Assembly: GCF_014218805.1 (NCBI RefSeq)
Contig: NZ_JACJUV010000001.1
Coordinates: forward strand, 1,428,001 to 1,492,000
Origin: Teredinibacter franksiae
Lineage (GTDB): Bacteria; Pseudomonadota; Gammaproteobacteria; Pseudomonadales; Cellvibrionaceae
Reading direction: 5' to 3'
Length of the DNA: 64,000 bases
Position 1 is the stretch's first letter. Every line of letters starts with the position of its first letter. The translations under genes and the position numbers were made by a program. The notes beneath the pieces are model-generated. The model was not told the origin of the DNA, did no database searches, and worked only from the letters and a program-made list of their open reading frames with translations. Shown one piece after another: positions 10,175 to 19,418 of this stretch.

Positions 10175-10382
10175 TGGAGATAGCAGGAAGCCGTTAAATT
10201 AGTATTTTCCCAACATTACAATTGTGCCGCGATGTTAAGAGGGTTTGCACTAACAGTCTGCATGAAATTGCACGCATAGAGCAATAGCGGGAAGCACAAG
10301 AAAGAAGATGAAAGAACGTCAGCAGCAGATACTGCCGACCGCAACGCAGAATAATTTCACTTAAAACGTTTAGGAGAAAGGT

Positions 10383-11123
10383 TTATTCACCAAAAAAATG
10401 ATCCGGGATATCGGCATTGGTATACACACTCTGAACATCATCCAAATCTTCAAGCATATCAACCAGCGCCATAGCCTTGTCGGCATCCTCTTGGGTTTCA
10501 ATGGGAACCATTGTAGAAGCAACCATGGCCACCTCGGCATTCTCCGGCTCCAACCCTGCCGCCGCCATAGCATCTTTAACGGTAAGGTATTCTTCAAAAG
10601 CTGTGCTCACGTCGATGGAGCCATCACCATTAACTTCAACATCTTCTGCGCTAGCCTCAAGCGCAACCTCCATAACCAGATCCTCGTCCGTACCAGGGGC
10701 AAAATTCATTTGCCCTTGGCGCGTAAAAAGGTAGGCAACGGAACCATCTGTACCCAAATTACCGCCGCGCTTAACAAAGGCATGGCGAACTTCGGATACA
10801 GTACGGTTGCGGTTGTCCGTTAAGCACTCAACCAAAACGGCTATACCTCCAACACCATAACCTTCGTAGGTAATCTCGTCGTAATTCGCACCATCACCAC
10901 CACCGGCGCCACGGGCTATGGCTTTTTCGATGGTATCGCGCTTCATATTTGCACCCAATGCTTTATCTATGGACGCACGCAATTTTGGATTATCCTCGGG
11001 GTTGCCTCCGGCTTTTGCCGCAACCGTTAGCTCCCGAATAATCTTGGTGAAAACCTTTGCACGCTTAGCGTCTTGAGCCGCTTTACGATGCTTTGTATTC
11101 GCCCACTTACTGTGACCCGCCAT
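10383..11123 (-). CDS. yebC: YebC/TACO1-family translation and regulatory protein
   Basis: 246 residues starting [21 protein letters not shown], the invariant YebC start. The family was long annotated as a transcription regulator (PmpR) and is now also linked to relief of ribosome stalling at polyproline; which applies here cannot be told from sequence. It directly follows aspS (6 nt), a conserved neighbour, but the usual ruvCAB genes do not follow. Confidence 0.95.
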   Translation of the reverse strand: MAGHSKWANTKHRKAAQDAKRAKVFTKIIRELTVAAKAGGNPEDNPKLRASIDKALGANMKRDTIEKAIARGAGGGDGANYDEITYEGYGVGGIAVLVECLTDNRNRTVSEVRHAFVKRGGNLGTDGSVAYLFTRQGQMNFAPGTDEDLVMEVALEASAEDVEVNGDGSIDVSTAFEEYLTVKDAMAAAGLEPENAEVAMVASTMVPIETQEDADKAMALVDMLEDLDDVQSVYTNADIPDHFFGE

Positions 11124-11129
11124 TTAAGC

Positions 11130-12926
11130 TTACTCTTTGCTGTCAGCCGCTTCCGCAGAAGGCTGTGGTTTTGCACGCAGACGAATATGCAAGTCTTTCA
11201 ACTGATCGGCATTTACGGCGCCTGGCGCATCGGTCATTACGCAAGCTGCGCTTTGCGTTTTAGGGAAGGCAATAACATCGCGAATAGAATCCGAACCTGT
11301 CATTAGCATAATCAATCGGTCAAGACCAAAGGCAAGGCCACCGTGGGGGGGAGCACCATATTTTAGCGCGTCCAACAAGAAACCAAATTTCTCACGCTGC
11401 TCCTCTTCCTCAATACCCAGTATTTGGAATACCACCTGCTGCATTTGCTGGTCATGAATACGAATGGAACCGCCACCCAATTCACAACCATTTAAAACCA
11501 TATCGTAGGCCCGCGATAATGCGCTCGCAGGGTCTTCAGACAATGCCTCAGGCGCACATGAAGGAGCCGTAAACGGATGATGGAGCGCCGTCAAACCACC
11601 GCCATCGAGTTGCTCGAACATGGGGAAGTCAACCACCCAGAGCGGAGCCCAATCACAGGTGTATAAATTTAGATCTTCACCCAACTTACAACGTAAAGCA
11701 CCCAGCGCTTCAGAGACCACTTTGTAAGAGTCTGCACCAAAGAAAATCAGGTCGCCATTTTCGGCCCCTAGGCGATCGAGAATAGCCCGGCATACTTCCG
11801 CGGGTAAAAATTTAACGATGGGTGACTGCAGACCATTCTCAAGATCATCTTTATCGTTAACCTTGATGTACGCTAGGCCCTTTGCACCGTAAATAGACAC
11901 AAATTTTGTATAGGCGTCAATTTTCTTACGCGCAATCTCGCCACCTTTGGGCACCAACATAGCGGTAACACGACCCTTTGGATCATTAGCCGGGCCAGAG
12001 AAAACTTTAAACTCAACATCCTTCATTAAGTCTTTAATTTCGACCATTTCTAATGGAATACGCAGGTCGGGCTTATCGGAACCGTACCTTTCCATGGCCT
12101 CGTAATAAGGCATGGTCGGAAAATCACCTAGGTCGACACCCATTAAATCGCTGAATAGCTTCCGAATCATGCCCTCGGTAATGGACATAATACCCTCTTC
12201 ATCCATAAAGGATGCCTCGATATCGATCTGCGTAAATTCTGGCTGACGGTCTGCGCGCAAATCTTCATCACGGAAACATTTTGCAATTTGATAGTAGCGA
12301 TCAAAACCCGACACCATCAACAGCTGCTTAAACAGCTGTGGCGATTGCGGAAGAGCAAAAAACTTTCCGTCGTGGGTGCGCGATGGCACCAAGTAATCAC
12401 GAGCACCTTCCGGTGTTGCACGCGTAAGAATAGGGGTTTCGATATCCAAAAACGCGTTTTCATCCATATAGTTTCGGATGGCAGTTGTCACTTTCGAGCG
12501 AAAATACAGGTTTTTCTGCATATCTTTACGGCGAAGATCCAAATAACGGTATTTCAATCGAACGTCTTCACCAACAGTAATGTGGGAGTCCAGCTGGAAG
12601 GGCGGCGTATCGGCGGAATTTAAAATTTCCAGCGCGGTACCATAAACCTCAACCTCACCGGTCGCCATATTGGCGTTAACCGTTGACTCGGTACGCGCAC
12701 GCACCTTACCGGTTACCTGTAAAACGTACTCAGGGCGCACCTTATCTGCCAGAGCGAAATTTTCCTTGCCGTCCGGGTCAAAGACCACCTGAACAATGCC
12801 CTCACGGTCGCGAAGATCTATAAAAATCACCCCGCCGTGATCGCGGCGGCGATCTACCCAACCACATAAAGTTACTTCTTCATCGATATTTGAAGCGTTT
12901 AATACACCACAGTACACGCTGCGCAT
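11130..12926 (-). CDS. aspS: Aspartyl-tRNA synthetase
   Basis: Class IIb synthetase of 598 residues. It has an N-terminal OB anticodon-binding domain (about 1-105, [26 protein letters not shown]), class II motif 2 ([20 protein letters not shown]), the bacterial GAD insertion (about 285-420) and motif 3 ([12 protein letters not shown]). It lies between the FmdB-type gene and yebC in one minus-strand run, an arrangement common in this group. Confidence 0.97.
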   Translation of the reverse strand: MRSVYCGVLNASNIDEEVTLCGWVDRRRDHGGVIFIDLRDREGIVQVVFDPDGKENFALADKVRPEYVLQVTGKVRARTESTVNANMATGEVEVYGTALEILNSADTPPFQLDSHITVGEDVRLKYRYLDLRRKDMQKNLYFRSKVTTAIRNYMDENAFLDIETPILTRATPEGARDYLVPSRTHDGKFFALPQSPQLFKQLLMVSGFDRYYQIAKCFRDEDLRADRQPEFTQIDIEASFMDEEGIMSITEGMIRKLFSDLMGVDLGDFPTMPYYEAMERYGSDKPDLRIPLEMVEIKDLMKDVEFKVFSGPANDPKGRVTAMLVPKGGEIARKKIDAYTKFVSIYGAKGLAYIKVNDKDDLENGLQSPIVKFLPAEVCRAILDRLGAENGDLIFFGADSYKVVSEALGALRCKLGEDLNLYTCDWAPLWVVDFPMFEQLDGGGLTALHHPFTAPSCAPEALSEDPASALSRAYDMVLNGCELGGGSIRIHDQQMQQVVFQILGIEEEEQREKFGFLLDALKYGAPPHGGLAFGLDRLIMLMTGSDSIRDVIAFPKTQSAACVMTDAPGAVNADQLKDLHIRLRAKPQPSAEAADSKE

Positions 12927-12960
12927 GATTGTCTATCCCGTAAGTGAAATTTGTTGTCTA

Positions 12961-13242
12961 TCAGCCGGTTTTTTTTGTGGCTGAATCTGCCGTGGTGCTA
13001 TTGGAACCACCGCTTTTAGGTGCTTCTTTGCCATCACTTCCAGCAAGGTTCTTTTTTTTGCCGGACTTAAAATCTGTTTCATACCAGCCACTGCCCTTCA
13101 AGCGGAACCCGGCAGCGGATACCTTTTTGTTCAACGACGCTGAATCGCACTCCGGGCAGTCCCGTAGCGGGGCGTCACTCAACTTCTGTAATTCTTCCAA
13201 CTCGTGGCCGCAGTTCTCGCAGCGGTACTCGTAAAATGGCAT
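12961..13242 (-). CDS. FmdB-family zinc-ribbon protein
   Basis: 93 residues starting MPFYEYRCENCGHELEELQK, with a second knuckle DCPECDS, so one four-cysteine zinc ribbon. A Ser/Lys/Gly-rich tail follows and ends ADSATKKTG. The open frame begins at 13296, but the ATG at 13242 gives the invariant family N-terminus. The function of FmdB-like proteins is unknown; they commonly sit just upstream of aspS, as here. Confidence 0.9.
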   Translation of the reverse strand: MPFYEYRCENCGHELEELQKLSDAPLRDCPECDSASLNKKVSAAGFRLKGSGWYETDFKSGKKKNLAGSDGKEAPKSGGSNSTTADSATKKTG

Positions 13243-13788
13243 AAACGTAACCTCAAACCTAAATAAACAACCGAGAAACAGGCTTAAAGCCACCACCCTC
13301 GAAAAAAGCGGGGCATTATACCCCAGCCCCTGCGATTGATGAAGGCGTGATCAACAGTCGCAACATACGCGAGTCTACGGAGAAATACTCGCATCAAAAC
13401 ACCTTTGGGGACATGCAACCGCCTCGAACTACCATTTTGCTCCCCTATCGAGCCCACGCTAGAGGGTTTTTACAAGCAAATCTTGTTAGCAGAAGAGCAA
13501 CGCCACCCTAGAATGATCGCAAAACTCAAAATCACCAAAAGTATGAATTTGATTCTCTTACGGAATGCTCACCACGCCATTCACCACAAGTCTGACTTAA
13601 AATCGAACAAATAAGCAAAAAAGTGCTTATATATAGTATTTTTTTGTTGCTGCAAAGGTTCGAATAAACTATATATAAGCCCAAGCACAGCACCTGCAAA
13701 GAGAAGATAATCCGCATTAGTGGGAAGGTGCTAGAGTAAATACCGATAAGCATTCATCCAAAAGCAAAATAACACCTGAGGTCTAAAT
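13243..13788. other. Intergenic region upstream of the HU-like gene
   Basis: About 545 nt without a credible gene. It holds the minus-strand promoter region for the FmdB-aspS run and the plus-strand leader of the HU-like gene. The only structure that stands out is a perfect 12-bp inverted repeat at 13625-13636 and 13669-13680. A short minus-strand frame at 13532-13753 has no ribosome-binding site or recognisable content. Confidence 0.5.
13625..13680. repeat. Perfect 12-bp inverted repeat with 32-bp spacer
   Basis: GCTTATATATAG at 13625-13636 is repeated in inverse orientation at 13669-13680. The spacer contains a T-rich tract and a GC-richer part. It ends about 110 nt before the HU-like start codon, so it could be a paired operator or a hairpin in the leader. 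No regulator was recognised. Confidence 0.6.
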
Positions 13789-14211
13789 ATGGCAGCACGT
13801 AAAGCAACCGCAAAAAAAGCACCCGCAAAAAAAGCAGCAGCTAAAAAAGCACCTGCTAAAAAGGCCGCACCTAAAGCCGCTCCAGCAAAAAAAATCACTG
13901 CTGTTAAAGAGCGTTACTCTAAGTCTCAGATCCTGAACGAGATTGTCGAAAGCACCGAGCTATCCAGAAAGGATGTAAGCTCCGTACTCGACGAGCTGAC
14001 CGACATCATCGAAGGCCACATCAAAAAACGTGCTTGCGGAGAATTCGTAATGCCAGGCCTGTTCAAAATCGTAACGGTGAAGAAGCCCGCCCGTAAGGCC
14101 CGTAAAGGCATCAACCCATTCACCGGCGAAGAAACCACATTTGCGGCCAAACCAGCCAGCATTCAGGTTAAATTGCGACCATTGAAGAAACTTAAGGAAA
14201 TGGCCGAGTAA
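13789..14211 (+). CDS. HU-family DNA-binding protein with lysine/alanine-rich N-terminal tail
   Basis: 140 residues. Residues 1-42 are a histone-H1-like tail of KKAPAKKAAAKKA-type repeats; residues 45-135 are an HU/IHF fold (YSKSQILNEIVESTELSRKDV, GHIKKRACGEFVMPGLFKIV, KARKGINPFTGEE). The RKGINPFTGEE segment is the DNA-minor-groove arm, although the usual RNP becomes INP. The tail should add nonspecific DNA affinity (inference). GAGG precedes the ATG, and a strong terminator follows at 14239-14260. It is monocistronic. Similar tailed HU proteins occur sporadically in Proteobacteria and Deinococcus. Confidence 0.88.
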   Translation: MAARKATAKKAPAKKAAAKKAPAKKAAPKAAPAKKITAVKERYSKSQILNEIVESTELSRKDVSSVLDELTDIIEGHIKKRACGEFVMPGLFKIVTVKKPARKARKGINPFTGEETTFAAKPASIQVKLRPLKKLKEMAE

Positions 14212-14238
14212 ACTCTCGTACCGCCAGCCCCCAAAAAA

Positions 14239-14260
14239 GCCCGCAAATGCGGGCTTTTTT
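14239..14260. terminator. Bidirectional intrinsic terminator
   Basis: GCCCGC/GCGGGC stem with AAAT loop, flanked by A6 on the left and T6 on the right, so it can end the HU-like gene (+) and the HIT gene (-). Confidence 0.85.
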
Positions 14261-14341
14261 ATGGTTATCAATGAACTGAAACGCCAACGTGGAACACCTC
14301 CTCTCTCTGAAAGCACCCCCACAGCGAACCTAGAATTCTCT

Positions 14342-14806
14342 TTAAGGTGTAAACCCCTGACTACTGCCGCTGTCATCAACAGTAATCTGCGCTTCAAACC
14401 CCTCCCCTACAAGCGAAGCTCTCAAGCGCTCCACTCGACGGGTCAGCGCCTCGGGTTCGTATTCAATTGGAGGCTTTACCCCCCAGATAGACGCCGGCCA
14501 AGCCGCATCACCCTCAAAACGAGCAACATGATGTACATGCAACTGCGGGACAATATTGCCCAAAGCGGCAATATTCATGGTGATCGGCGCAAACATAGAG
14601 GTCATAACCTCAGAAAGATGGCTTGATTCACGAATCAACTGCTGCTGATCGCTTTCCCCCAAGTGGTGAATTTCACGAATACCAGAACGCTTCGGAACCA
14701 ATACACACCAAGGATAGTTGGCATCTTTATGCAGCATCACCAGCGATAACTTAAACTGGCCCAGCAATACGGTGTTTTCGGCTAGCTGTGGATGAAGTTC
14801 AAACAT
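14342..14806 (-). CDS. HIT-family nucleotide-binding protein
   Basis: 154 residues with the histidine triad near residue 90 (QLHVHHVAR, the nucleophile probably H92), which marks HIT hydrolases/transferases acting on nucleotide phosphoramidates or dinucleoside polyphosphates. It looks closest to the FHIT-like bacterial group annotated simply as HIT domain protein. AAAAGGAG lies 6 nt before the ATG at 14806. It is convergent with the HU-like gene and divergent from proS. Substrate cannot be told. Confidence 0.88.
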   Translation of the reverse strand: MFELHPQLAENTVLLGQFKLSLVMLHKDANYPWCVLVPKRSGIREIHHLGESDQQQLIRESSHLSEVMTSMFAPITMNIAALGNIVPQLHVHHVARFEGDAAWPASIWGVKPPIEYEPEALTRRVERLRASLVGEGFEAQITVDDSGSSQGFTP

Positions 14807-14963
14807 AACGACTCCTTTTGTTTGATGACTTGTTCATGGTCTCCCCAGCACCTTAAAATACCCCCCTCTCTAAGCTTGGGCAAAATCTGCTCCATTGGGC
14901 AAAGGCTTGGGTAGAGACTCAACATGTACTAAGTATAACCCTATCCACACTCAAAGGATTCAC

Positions 14964-16694
14964 ATGCGCGCCAGCCAGTACCTGATTGCTACACAAAAAG
15001 AAATTCCCGCTGATGCGGAAGTTATCAGCCATAAATTGATGCTACGCGCGGGCATGATCCGCAAAATGGCATCGGGCCTATATAGCTGGCTGCCTACGGG
15101 CTTGCGCGTTCTGCGAAAAGTCGAATCCATTGTACGCGATGAGATGGACAAGTCCGGCGCACAGGAAGTACTTATGCCGGTCGTTCAACCCTCCGAGCTG
15201 TGGGAAGAATCCGGGCGCTGGCAACAGTATGGGCCAGAGCTGCTGCGCATACAGGACCGACATAACCGATCCTTTTGCCTAGGGCCGACTCACGAAGAGG
15301 TGATAACGGACCTCATTCGCAACGAGCTTAGAAGCTACAAACAACTCCCCGCAAACTTCTACCAGATTCAAACCAAATTTCGCGACGAGGTTCGCCCTCG
15401 CTTTGGCGTTATGCGCGCCCGCGAATTTTTAATGAAAGACGCATACTCATTCCATACATCCCAGGAAAGCCTGCAGCAAACCTACGATCAAATGCATCAA
15501 ACCTACTGTAATATTTTTGACCGCATAGGGCTCGAATACCGCCCTGTATTGGCAGACACAGGCTCAATTGGAGGATCAGCATCCCATGAGTTTCACGTAC
15601 TCGCCGATAGCGGTGAAGATGACATAGCCTTCAGCACCGAAAGCCACTATGCAGCTAACGTCGAACTAGCCGAGGCTGTAGCACCAGCTACGACAAAAGC
15701 AACCGACGCACAAATGCAGGAAGTCGCCACCCCCAACCAGAAATCAATCGAAGACGTATCGGTATTTCTCAAGGTAGCGCCAGAAAACACCGTAAAAACC
15801 TTAATCGTATTGGGTAACGCAGAGGAAGGGGACAAACAACCGTTAGTGGCACTAGTACTGCGAGGCGACCACACCCTAAACGAGATTAAAGCCTGTAAGT
15901 TACCCGAAGTAGCCGAACCACTCACTTTCGCACCGGAAGAACGCATACAACAAGAGCTGGGTGCAGAAGCTGGCTCCCTTGGCCCCGTAGGCCTCAATAT
16001 TTGCGTCGTCGCCGACCGCAGCGCAGCGGCAACCGCTAACTTCGTGTGCGGAGCGAATAAAACCGATTACCACTTTACCGACGTTAATTGGAAGGAAGGC
16101 CAAGCACAATTTGCCCGCACCGCCGATTTACGCAACGTTGTTGTAGGCGACCCCAGCCCAGACGGCAAAGGCACTTTAGAAATTAAACGCGGGATTGAGG
16201 TTGGCCATATTTTCCAACTTGGAACCAAATATTCTGAGGCAATGAAAGCCAGCGTGCTTAACGAAAATGGCAAAGATGTTGCCATGATCATGGGCTGCTA
16301 TGGCATTGGCGTTTCGCGTATTGTTGCGGCGGCCATTGAACAGAATTACGACGAAAACGGTATCATTTGGCCGGCGAGCATAGCGCCATTTCAAATCGCC
16401 ATCGTGCCTATCAATATACACAAATCGGAAACGGTTGCTCAAAAATGCGAACAGCTTTACAGCGAACTCACCGCGGCTGGCTACGATGTTTTATTAATGG
16501 ATGAGCCCAAAGCTCGCCTTGGCGGTATGCTCGCGGACATTGAACTGGTCGGTATTCCACACCGTATCGTAATCGGTGATAGAGGCCTAGGTGAAGGCAA
16601 TATTGAATACAAAGGCCGACGCGACGCAGACAACCAGCAAGTTGCCAGCGACAATATTATCTCGTTTCTACAACGTAAATTGGCCCAGCAATAA
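14964..16694 (+). CDS. proS: Prolyl-tRNA synthetase
   Basis: Class IIa synthetase of 576 residues, the bacterial type with an editing (INS) domain inserted between motifs 2 and 3. The ATG at 14964 ([15 protein letters not shown]) has AAAGGA upstream; an earlier in-frame ATG at 14895 lacks one. Motif 1 is [16 protein letters not shown], motif 2 [17 protein letters not shown], and motif 3 lies around CYGIGVSR. The YbaK-like INS domain covers about 230-385. A lytic transglycosylase gene begins one base after its stop. Confidence 0.97.
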   Translation: MRASQYLIATQKEIPADAEVISHKLMLRAGMIRKMASGLYSWLPTGLRVLRKVESIVRDEMDKSGAQEVLMPVVQPSELWEESGRWQQYGPELLRIQDRHNRSFCLGPTHEEVITDLIRNELRSYKQLPANFYQIQTKFRDEVRPRFGVMRAREFLMKDAYSFHTSQESLQQTYDQMHQTYCNIFDRIGLEYRPVLADTGSIGGSASHEFHVLADSGEDDIAFSTESHYAANVELAEAVAPATTKATDAQMQEVATPNQKSIEDVSVFLKVAPENTVKTLIVLGNAEEGDKQPLVALVLRGDHTLNEIKACKLPEVAEPLTFAPEERIQQELGAEAGSLGPVGLNICVVADRSAAATANFVCGANKTDYHFTDVNWKEGQAQFARTADLRNVVVGDPSPDGKGTLEIKRGIEVGHIFQLGTKYSEAMKASVLNENGKDVAMIMGCYGIGVSRIVAAAIEQNYDENGIIWPASIAPFQIAIVPINIHKSETVAQKCEQLYSELTAAGYDVLLMDEPKARLGGMLADIELVGIPHRIVIGDRGLGEGNIEYKGRRDADNQQVASDNIISFLQRKLAQQ

Positions 16695-16695
16695 C

Positions 16696-17292
16696 ATGGC
16701 CACAGCCCCAGACAAAATCAGCACCCAAGCCATACTTTTATCCGTGCTATTTTGTGCTGGGCTGCTTTCATGTAGCCCAAGCTACAGTAACGTTGCGCAA
16801 AAAGCCGATGACGAACTCCGACAAAAACTTGTACAGACAATTTCCGAAGCCGACAGCTTTGTCGATCGTTTTGACGCGGAAGTATGGCTTGTGCAGAAGT
16901 CAGCCGTATTGGCCAAATACGTTAAAGACCCTGAATACCGCCTAAATATCCTCAAGGAAGTTCACCGCGCAGCCAAAAGGGCCGAGCTACCACCAGAGTT
17001 CGTACTGGCCGTCATTCAAATCGAAAGCCACTTCAACCGCTATGCCGTCTCTCGTGTGGGCGCCCAAGGTATCATGCAGGTTATGCCGTTTTGGAAGCAC
17101 GAAATAGGCAGGGATGAGGACAATCTAATCGACCTTCAAACCAACCTCAAATATGGCTGTACCATTCTCAAACATTACCTTGATAAAGAAGAGGGTCACT
17201 GGGCAGACGCGCTTGCGCGCTATAACGGCAGCTATGGTCGCTACACCTATTCTCGAAAAGTGATACATGCTTGGTCGAAGAATTGGCGCTGA
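16696..17292 (+). CDS. Lytic murein transglycosylase, SLT-type lipoprotein
   Basis: 198 residues with a lipoprotein signal (LFCAGLLSC, lipid cysteine C26). The SLT domain runs from about 92 to the end: catalytic E110 in AVIQIESHF, GAQGIMQVMPFW, and LARYNGSYGR. It cleaves the glycan strand of peptidoglycan with formation of 1,6-anhydroMurNAc (family knowledge) and should sit at the outer or inner membrane. It starts one base after the proS stop; an upstream in-frame ATG inside proS was rejected. Cotranscription with proS is usual in pseudomonads and relatives. Confidence 0.9.
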   Translation: MATAPDKISTQAILLSVLFCAGLLSCSPSYSNVAQKADDELRQKLVQTISEADSFVDRFDAEVWLVQKSAVLAKYVKDPEYRLNILKEVHRAAKRAELPPEFVLAVIQIESHFNRYAVSRVGAQGIMQVMPFWKHEIGRDEDNLIDLQTNLKYGCTILKHYLDKEEGHWADALARYNGSYGRYTYSRKVIHAWSKNWR

Positions 17293-17546
17293 GGGCGCCG
17301 GCGGAAACCGGAACAAACCTAAATATTGGCGTGCGCGGGGAACTGCTCACACTGGAAAGCGCTTCACTTACCAGGCCTATTTACTCGGGCGTTCTTAATT
17401 CCCCCTGCTTACGACCGCCATAACCCAAAAACACTCACTGCGTTCGCAGGGCGAACACACAGCGGAAGTAACAAAATACATCGCTACAGGGATGCAGCAA
17501 ATTAGAGCAATGCAGGACGCAATTGCCGAGCAGCAATTTTCTGTCC

Positions 17547-17717
17547 GCACATCCTGTGCATCTCCGCTCTCGGCCATCCTTGGCCTTCGCGGTATACCGC
17601 ACATCCTGTGCATCTCCGCTCTCGGCCATCCTTGGCCTTCGCGGTATACCGCACATCCTGTGCATCTCCGCTCTCGGCCATCCTTGGCCTTCGCGGTATA
17701 CCGCACATCCTGTGCAT
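17547..17717. repeat. 52-bp tandem repeat, three copies plus a partial, rich in palindromes
   Basis: Three identical 52-bp units start at 17547, 17599 and 17651; a 15-nt partial copy ends at 17717. Each unit contains GCACA-TCC-TGTGC, GGCCA-TCCT-TGGCC and, across the unit junction, the perfect 12-mer palindrome GCGGTATACCGC. The unit length is not a multiple of three, so all frames through it are artefacts. It lies just past the peroxiredoxin terminator. The remaining 250 nt back to the transglycosylase gene show nothing recognisable. Confidence 0.97.
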
Positions 17718-17744
17718 AAAAAAAGCCAGCGCTGGGCTGGCTTT
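17718..17744. terminator. Terminator of the peroxiredoxin gene
   Basis: AAGCCAGC/GCTGGCTT stem with a 5-nt loop. On the minus strand it is followed by seven T, so it ends the peroxiredoxin transcript; a short T-run on the plus strand makes it weakly bidirectional. Confidence 0.8.
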
Positions 17745-17778
17745 TACTTCCTGTGAGCAAATGACCTTAAAGGTGCAA

Positions 17779-18381
17779 TTACAGGCTTTCGGCGTTTTCC
17801 GTCAGGTACTTAGCAACACCCTCTGGAGATGCGTCCATGCCTTTGTCGCCGTCTTGCCAGCCAGCAGGACATACTTCACCGTGCTCCTGATGGAACGCAA
17901 GAGCGTCAACCATGCGCAGCATTTCGTCAACGTTACGGCCCAAAGGCAGATCGTTAACAACTTGGTGACGAACAAGGCCATCTTCGTCAATCAGGAAAGA
18001 GCCGCGAAACGCAACGCCGCCTTCAGATTCTACGTCGTACGCCTGACAGATTGCATGAGTAATATCAGCAACCAGCGTGTATTTAACCGGGCCAATACCG
18101 CCATCGTTAATAGGGGTATTGCGCCATGCGTTGTGTGAAAAGTGAGAATCGATAGAAACACCAATCACTTCAACGCCACGCTTTTGAAACTCAGCCATAC
18201 GGTGATCGAAAGCAAGCAACTCGGACGGACAAACAAAAGTGAAGTCGAGCGGGTAAAAGAATACAACCGCCTTCTTACCTTTGGTTGCTTCTGCAAAGCT
18301 GAAACTGTCGACAATTTCTCCGCTGCCCAATACCGCTGGTGCAGTGAAGTCTGGAGCAGATTTACCTACTAGTACGCCCAT
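17779..18381 (-). CDS. Typical 2-Cys peroxiredoxin (AhpC/Prx1 type)
   Basis: Thiol peroxidase of 200 residues that reduces H2O2 and organic peroxides. The peroxidatic cysteine is C51 in YPLDFTFVCPSE and the resolving cysteine C171 in GEVCPAGW; the GGIG segment (about 94-97) is the sensitivity loop. Eukaryote-like Prx1 subgroup features suggest reduction by thioredoxin, since no ahpF is nearby (inference). It is alone on its strand and divergent from bfd, with a 410-nt gap that holds a Fur-like box on the bfd side. Confidence 0.94.
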   Translation of the reverse strand: MGVLVGKSAPDFTAPAVLGSGEIVDSFSFAEATKGKKAVVFFYPLDFTFVCPSELLAFDHRMAEFQKRGVEVIGVSIDSHFSHNAWRNTPINDGGIGPVKYTLVADITHAICQAYDVESEGGVAFRGSFLIDEDGLVRHQVVNDLPLGRNVDEMLRMVDALAFHQEHGEVCPAGWQDGDKGMDASPEGVAKYLTENAESL

Positions 18382-18694
18382 GATTTTCTCCCTGGAAAAT
18401 AAAAAATGTTGTAAACGGGTTATGTATAACTGTCTCTGAACAGGACAGCAGAACTTTCAATTAAAAAACTAATTGAAAAGCGCAATTGAAAACGACTCAA
18501 TCAGCAAGGCTAAGCCAATAGCGATGGGTGATGATACACGTAGACAGGCCTGTTATTGATAAAATTTATATATCGGTATTAGCTGAAAATACCTATGGTA
18601 ATTCAAAAACGAAGTATCCATGATCAGCTTGAGCAAAAATCCATCACCCTCGCCCTATCACCGAGCTTGATCCACAGCAAGCAATCCACAAAAA

Positions 18695-18717
18695 GATAAT
18701 TGACAATCATTCTTATT
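18695..18717 (+). promoter_or_regulatory. Fur-box-like site upstream of bfd
   Basis: GATAATTGACAATCATTC and following bases resemble the Fur consensus, with the right half AATCATT exact and one base too many between the halves. It lies 75 nt before the bfd start, where iron repression is expected. Apart from it I see nothing in 18382-18791. Confidence 0.6.
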
Positions 18718-18791
18718 CACATTAACCTTAAGTTTGTTTACTTACCGACCAACCAGAGAGCACGCTGCATACCGAAATAGGGTTAATTGCA

Positions 18792-19001
18792 ATGTACGTT
18801 TGTTTTTGTAAAAGTATCAAAGATTCTGAAATTCGCGAGGCCGTCGATAACGGCGCCGAAAGCCTGCGTGCAATACAAGACGAACTGGGTGTTGCCACTC
18901 AGTGTGGCAAATGTGCCTGCCTGGCTCGGGAAATCATTTCAGACACACTGTCTGCGGGGAAAGCCAGCGGTAGTGATGGCCTGTTTTATAATGTGGCCTG
19001 A
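18792..19001 (+). CDS. bfd: Bacterioferritin-associated ferredoxin
   Basis: 69 residues; a [2Fe-2S] protein that reduces ferric iron in bacterioferritin for release. The four cysteines are C4 and C6 (MYVCFCKSI) plus a CxxC near 38-41 (TQCGKCACL). No bacterioferritin gene is adjacent. The Fur-like box upstream fits induction under iron limitation, as in Pseudomonas and E. coli. The protein is slightly extended at the C-terminus (GKASGSDGLFYNVA). Confidence 0.93.
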   Translation: MYVCFCKSIKDSEIREAVDNGAESLRAIQDELGVATQCGKCACLAREIISDTLSAGKASGSDGLFYNVA

Positions 19002-19055
19002 GCACGTAATCTATTCCGCCTCAATAAACCACCCCTCAACCATTAGAGTAACCCA

Positions 19056-19418
19056 CTAGCCCCCACTAATTTTTTCTGCCACAACCTCTTCCACCGCCGC
19101 CGACAGCGACTGTAGCCTCTGATTTCGGGGCAATAAGCGTAACGCTGCCGCTAGCTCTGCTCTCGCCTCGGTAAACTCTTCATTACCGACAAGGCTCCAT
19201 ATATTGCGAGCAAAACCGTCTACCACCTGCTTCTGTCCAGTTATCGCCCGCGAATTGTTCGGCTCGCGCTCAAGAATTTTTTGATAATAATAAAAAGCAT
19301 TATCATTATTGGGGACAAAGTAGCGACGACCACTCATGCGCTGCTCGGCAAGCTTCATCCACTTGTCTAGGCTCTCTCTGTGCTGAATAACGCCTGAAAT
19401 TTTTGTCCGCAGTGCTTT
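19056..19418 (-). pseudogene. C-terminal part of the Ser/Thr kinase, cut off by a frameshift
   Basis: Reading the frame of the small ORF (ATG at 19358) back past the kinase stop gives a continuous sequence SKALRTKISGVIQHRES-LDKWMKLAEQ that joins smoothly to the kinase after RSESA. It continues the kinase's own repeat pattern: FYYYQKILEREPNNSRA here matches DRYEQVLKLDADNTRA in the kinase. One extra A in the AAA at 19416-19418 would restore a single protein of about 750 residues. If the frameshift is real, this tail is probably not made. Confidence 0.75.

Noticed and set aside
13532..13753. Minus-strand 73-codon frame with a hydrophobic N-terminus
   Set aside because: No ribosome-binding site, lies over the inverted repeat and the promoter region of the HU-like gene, no family pattern.
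16591..16695. Longer start for the lytic transglycosylase inside proS
   Set aside because: The ATG at 16696 gives a proper lipoprotein signal peptide and follows the proS stop directly.
17547..17717. CRISPR-like array
   Set aside because: The units are continuous tandem copies with no variable spacers, and no cas genes are near.
17395..17760. Repetitive ORFs on both strands over the 52-bp repeats (MHRMCGIPRRPRMAES type)
   Set aside because: The 52-bp period moves the frame at every unit, so the same peptide parts appear in all frames; there is no ribosome-binding site.
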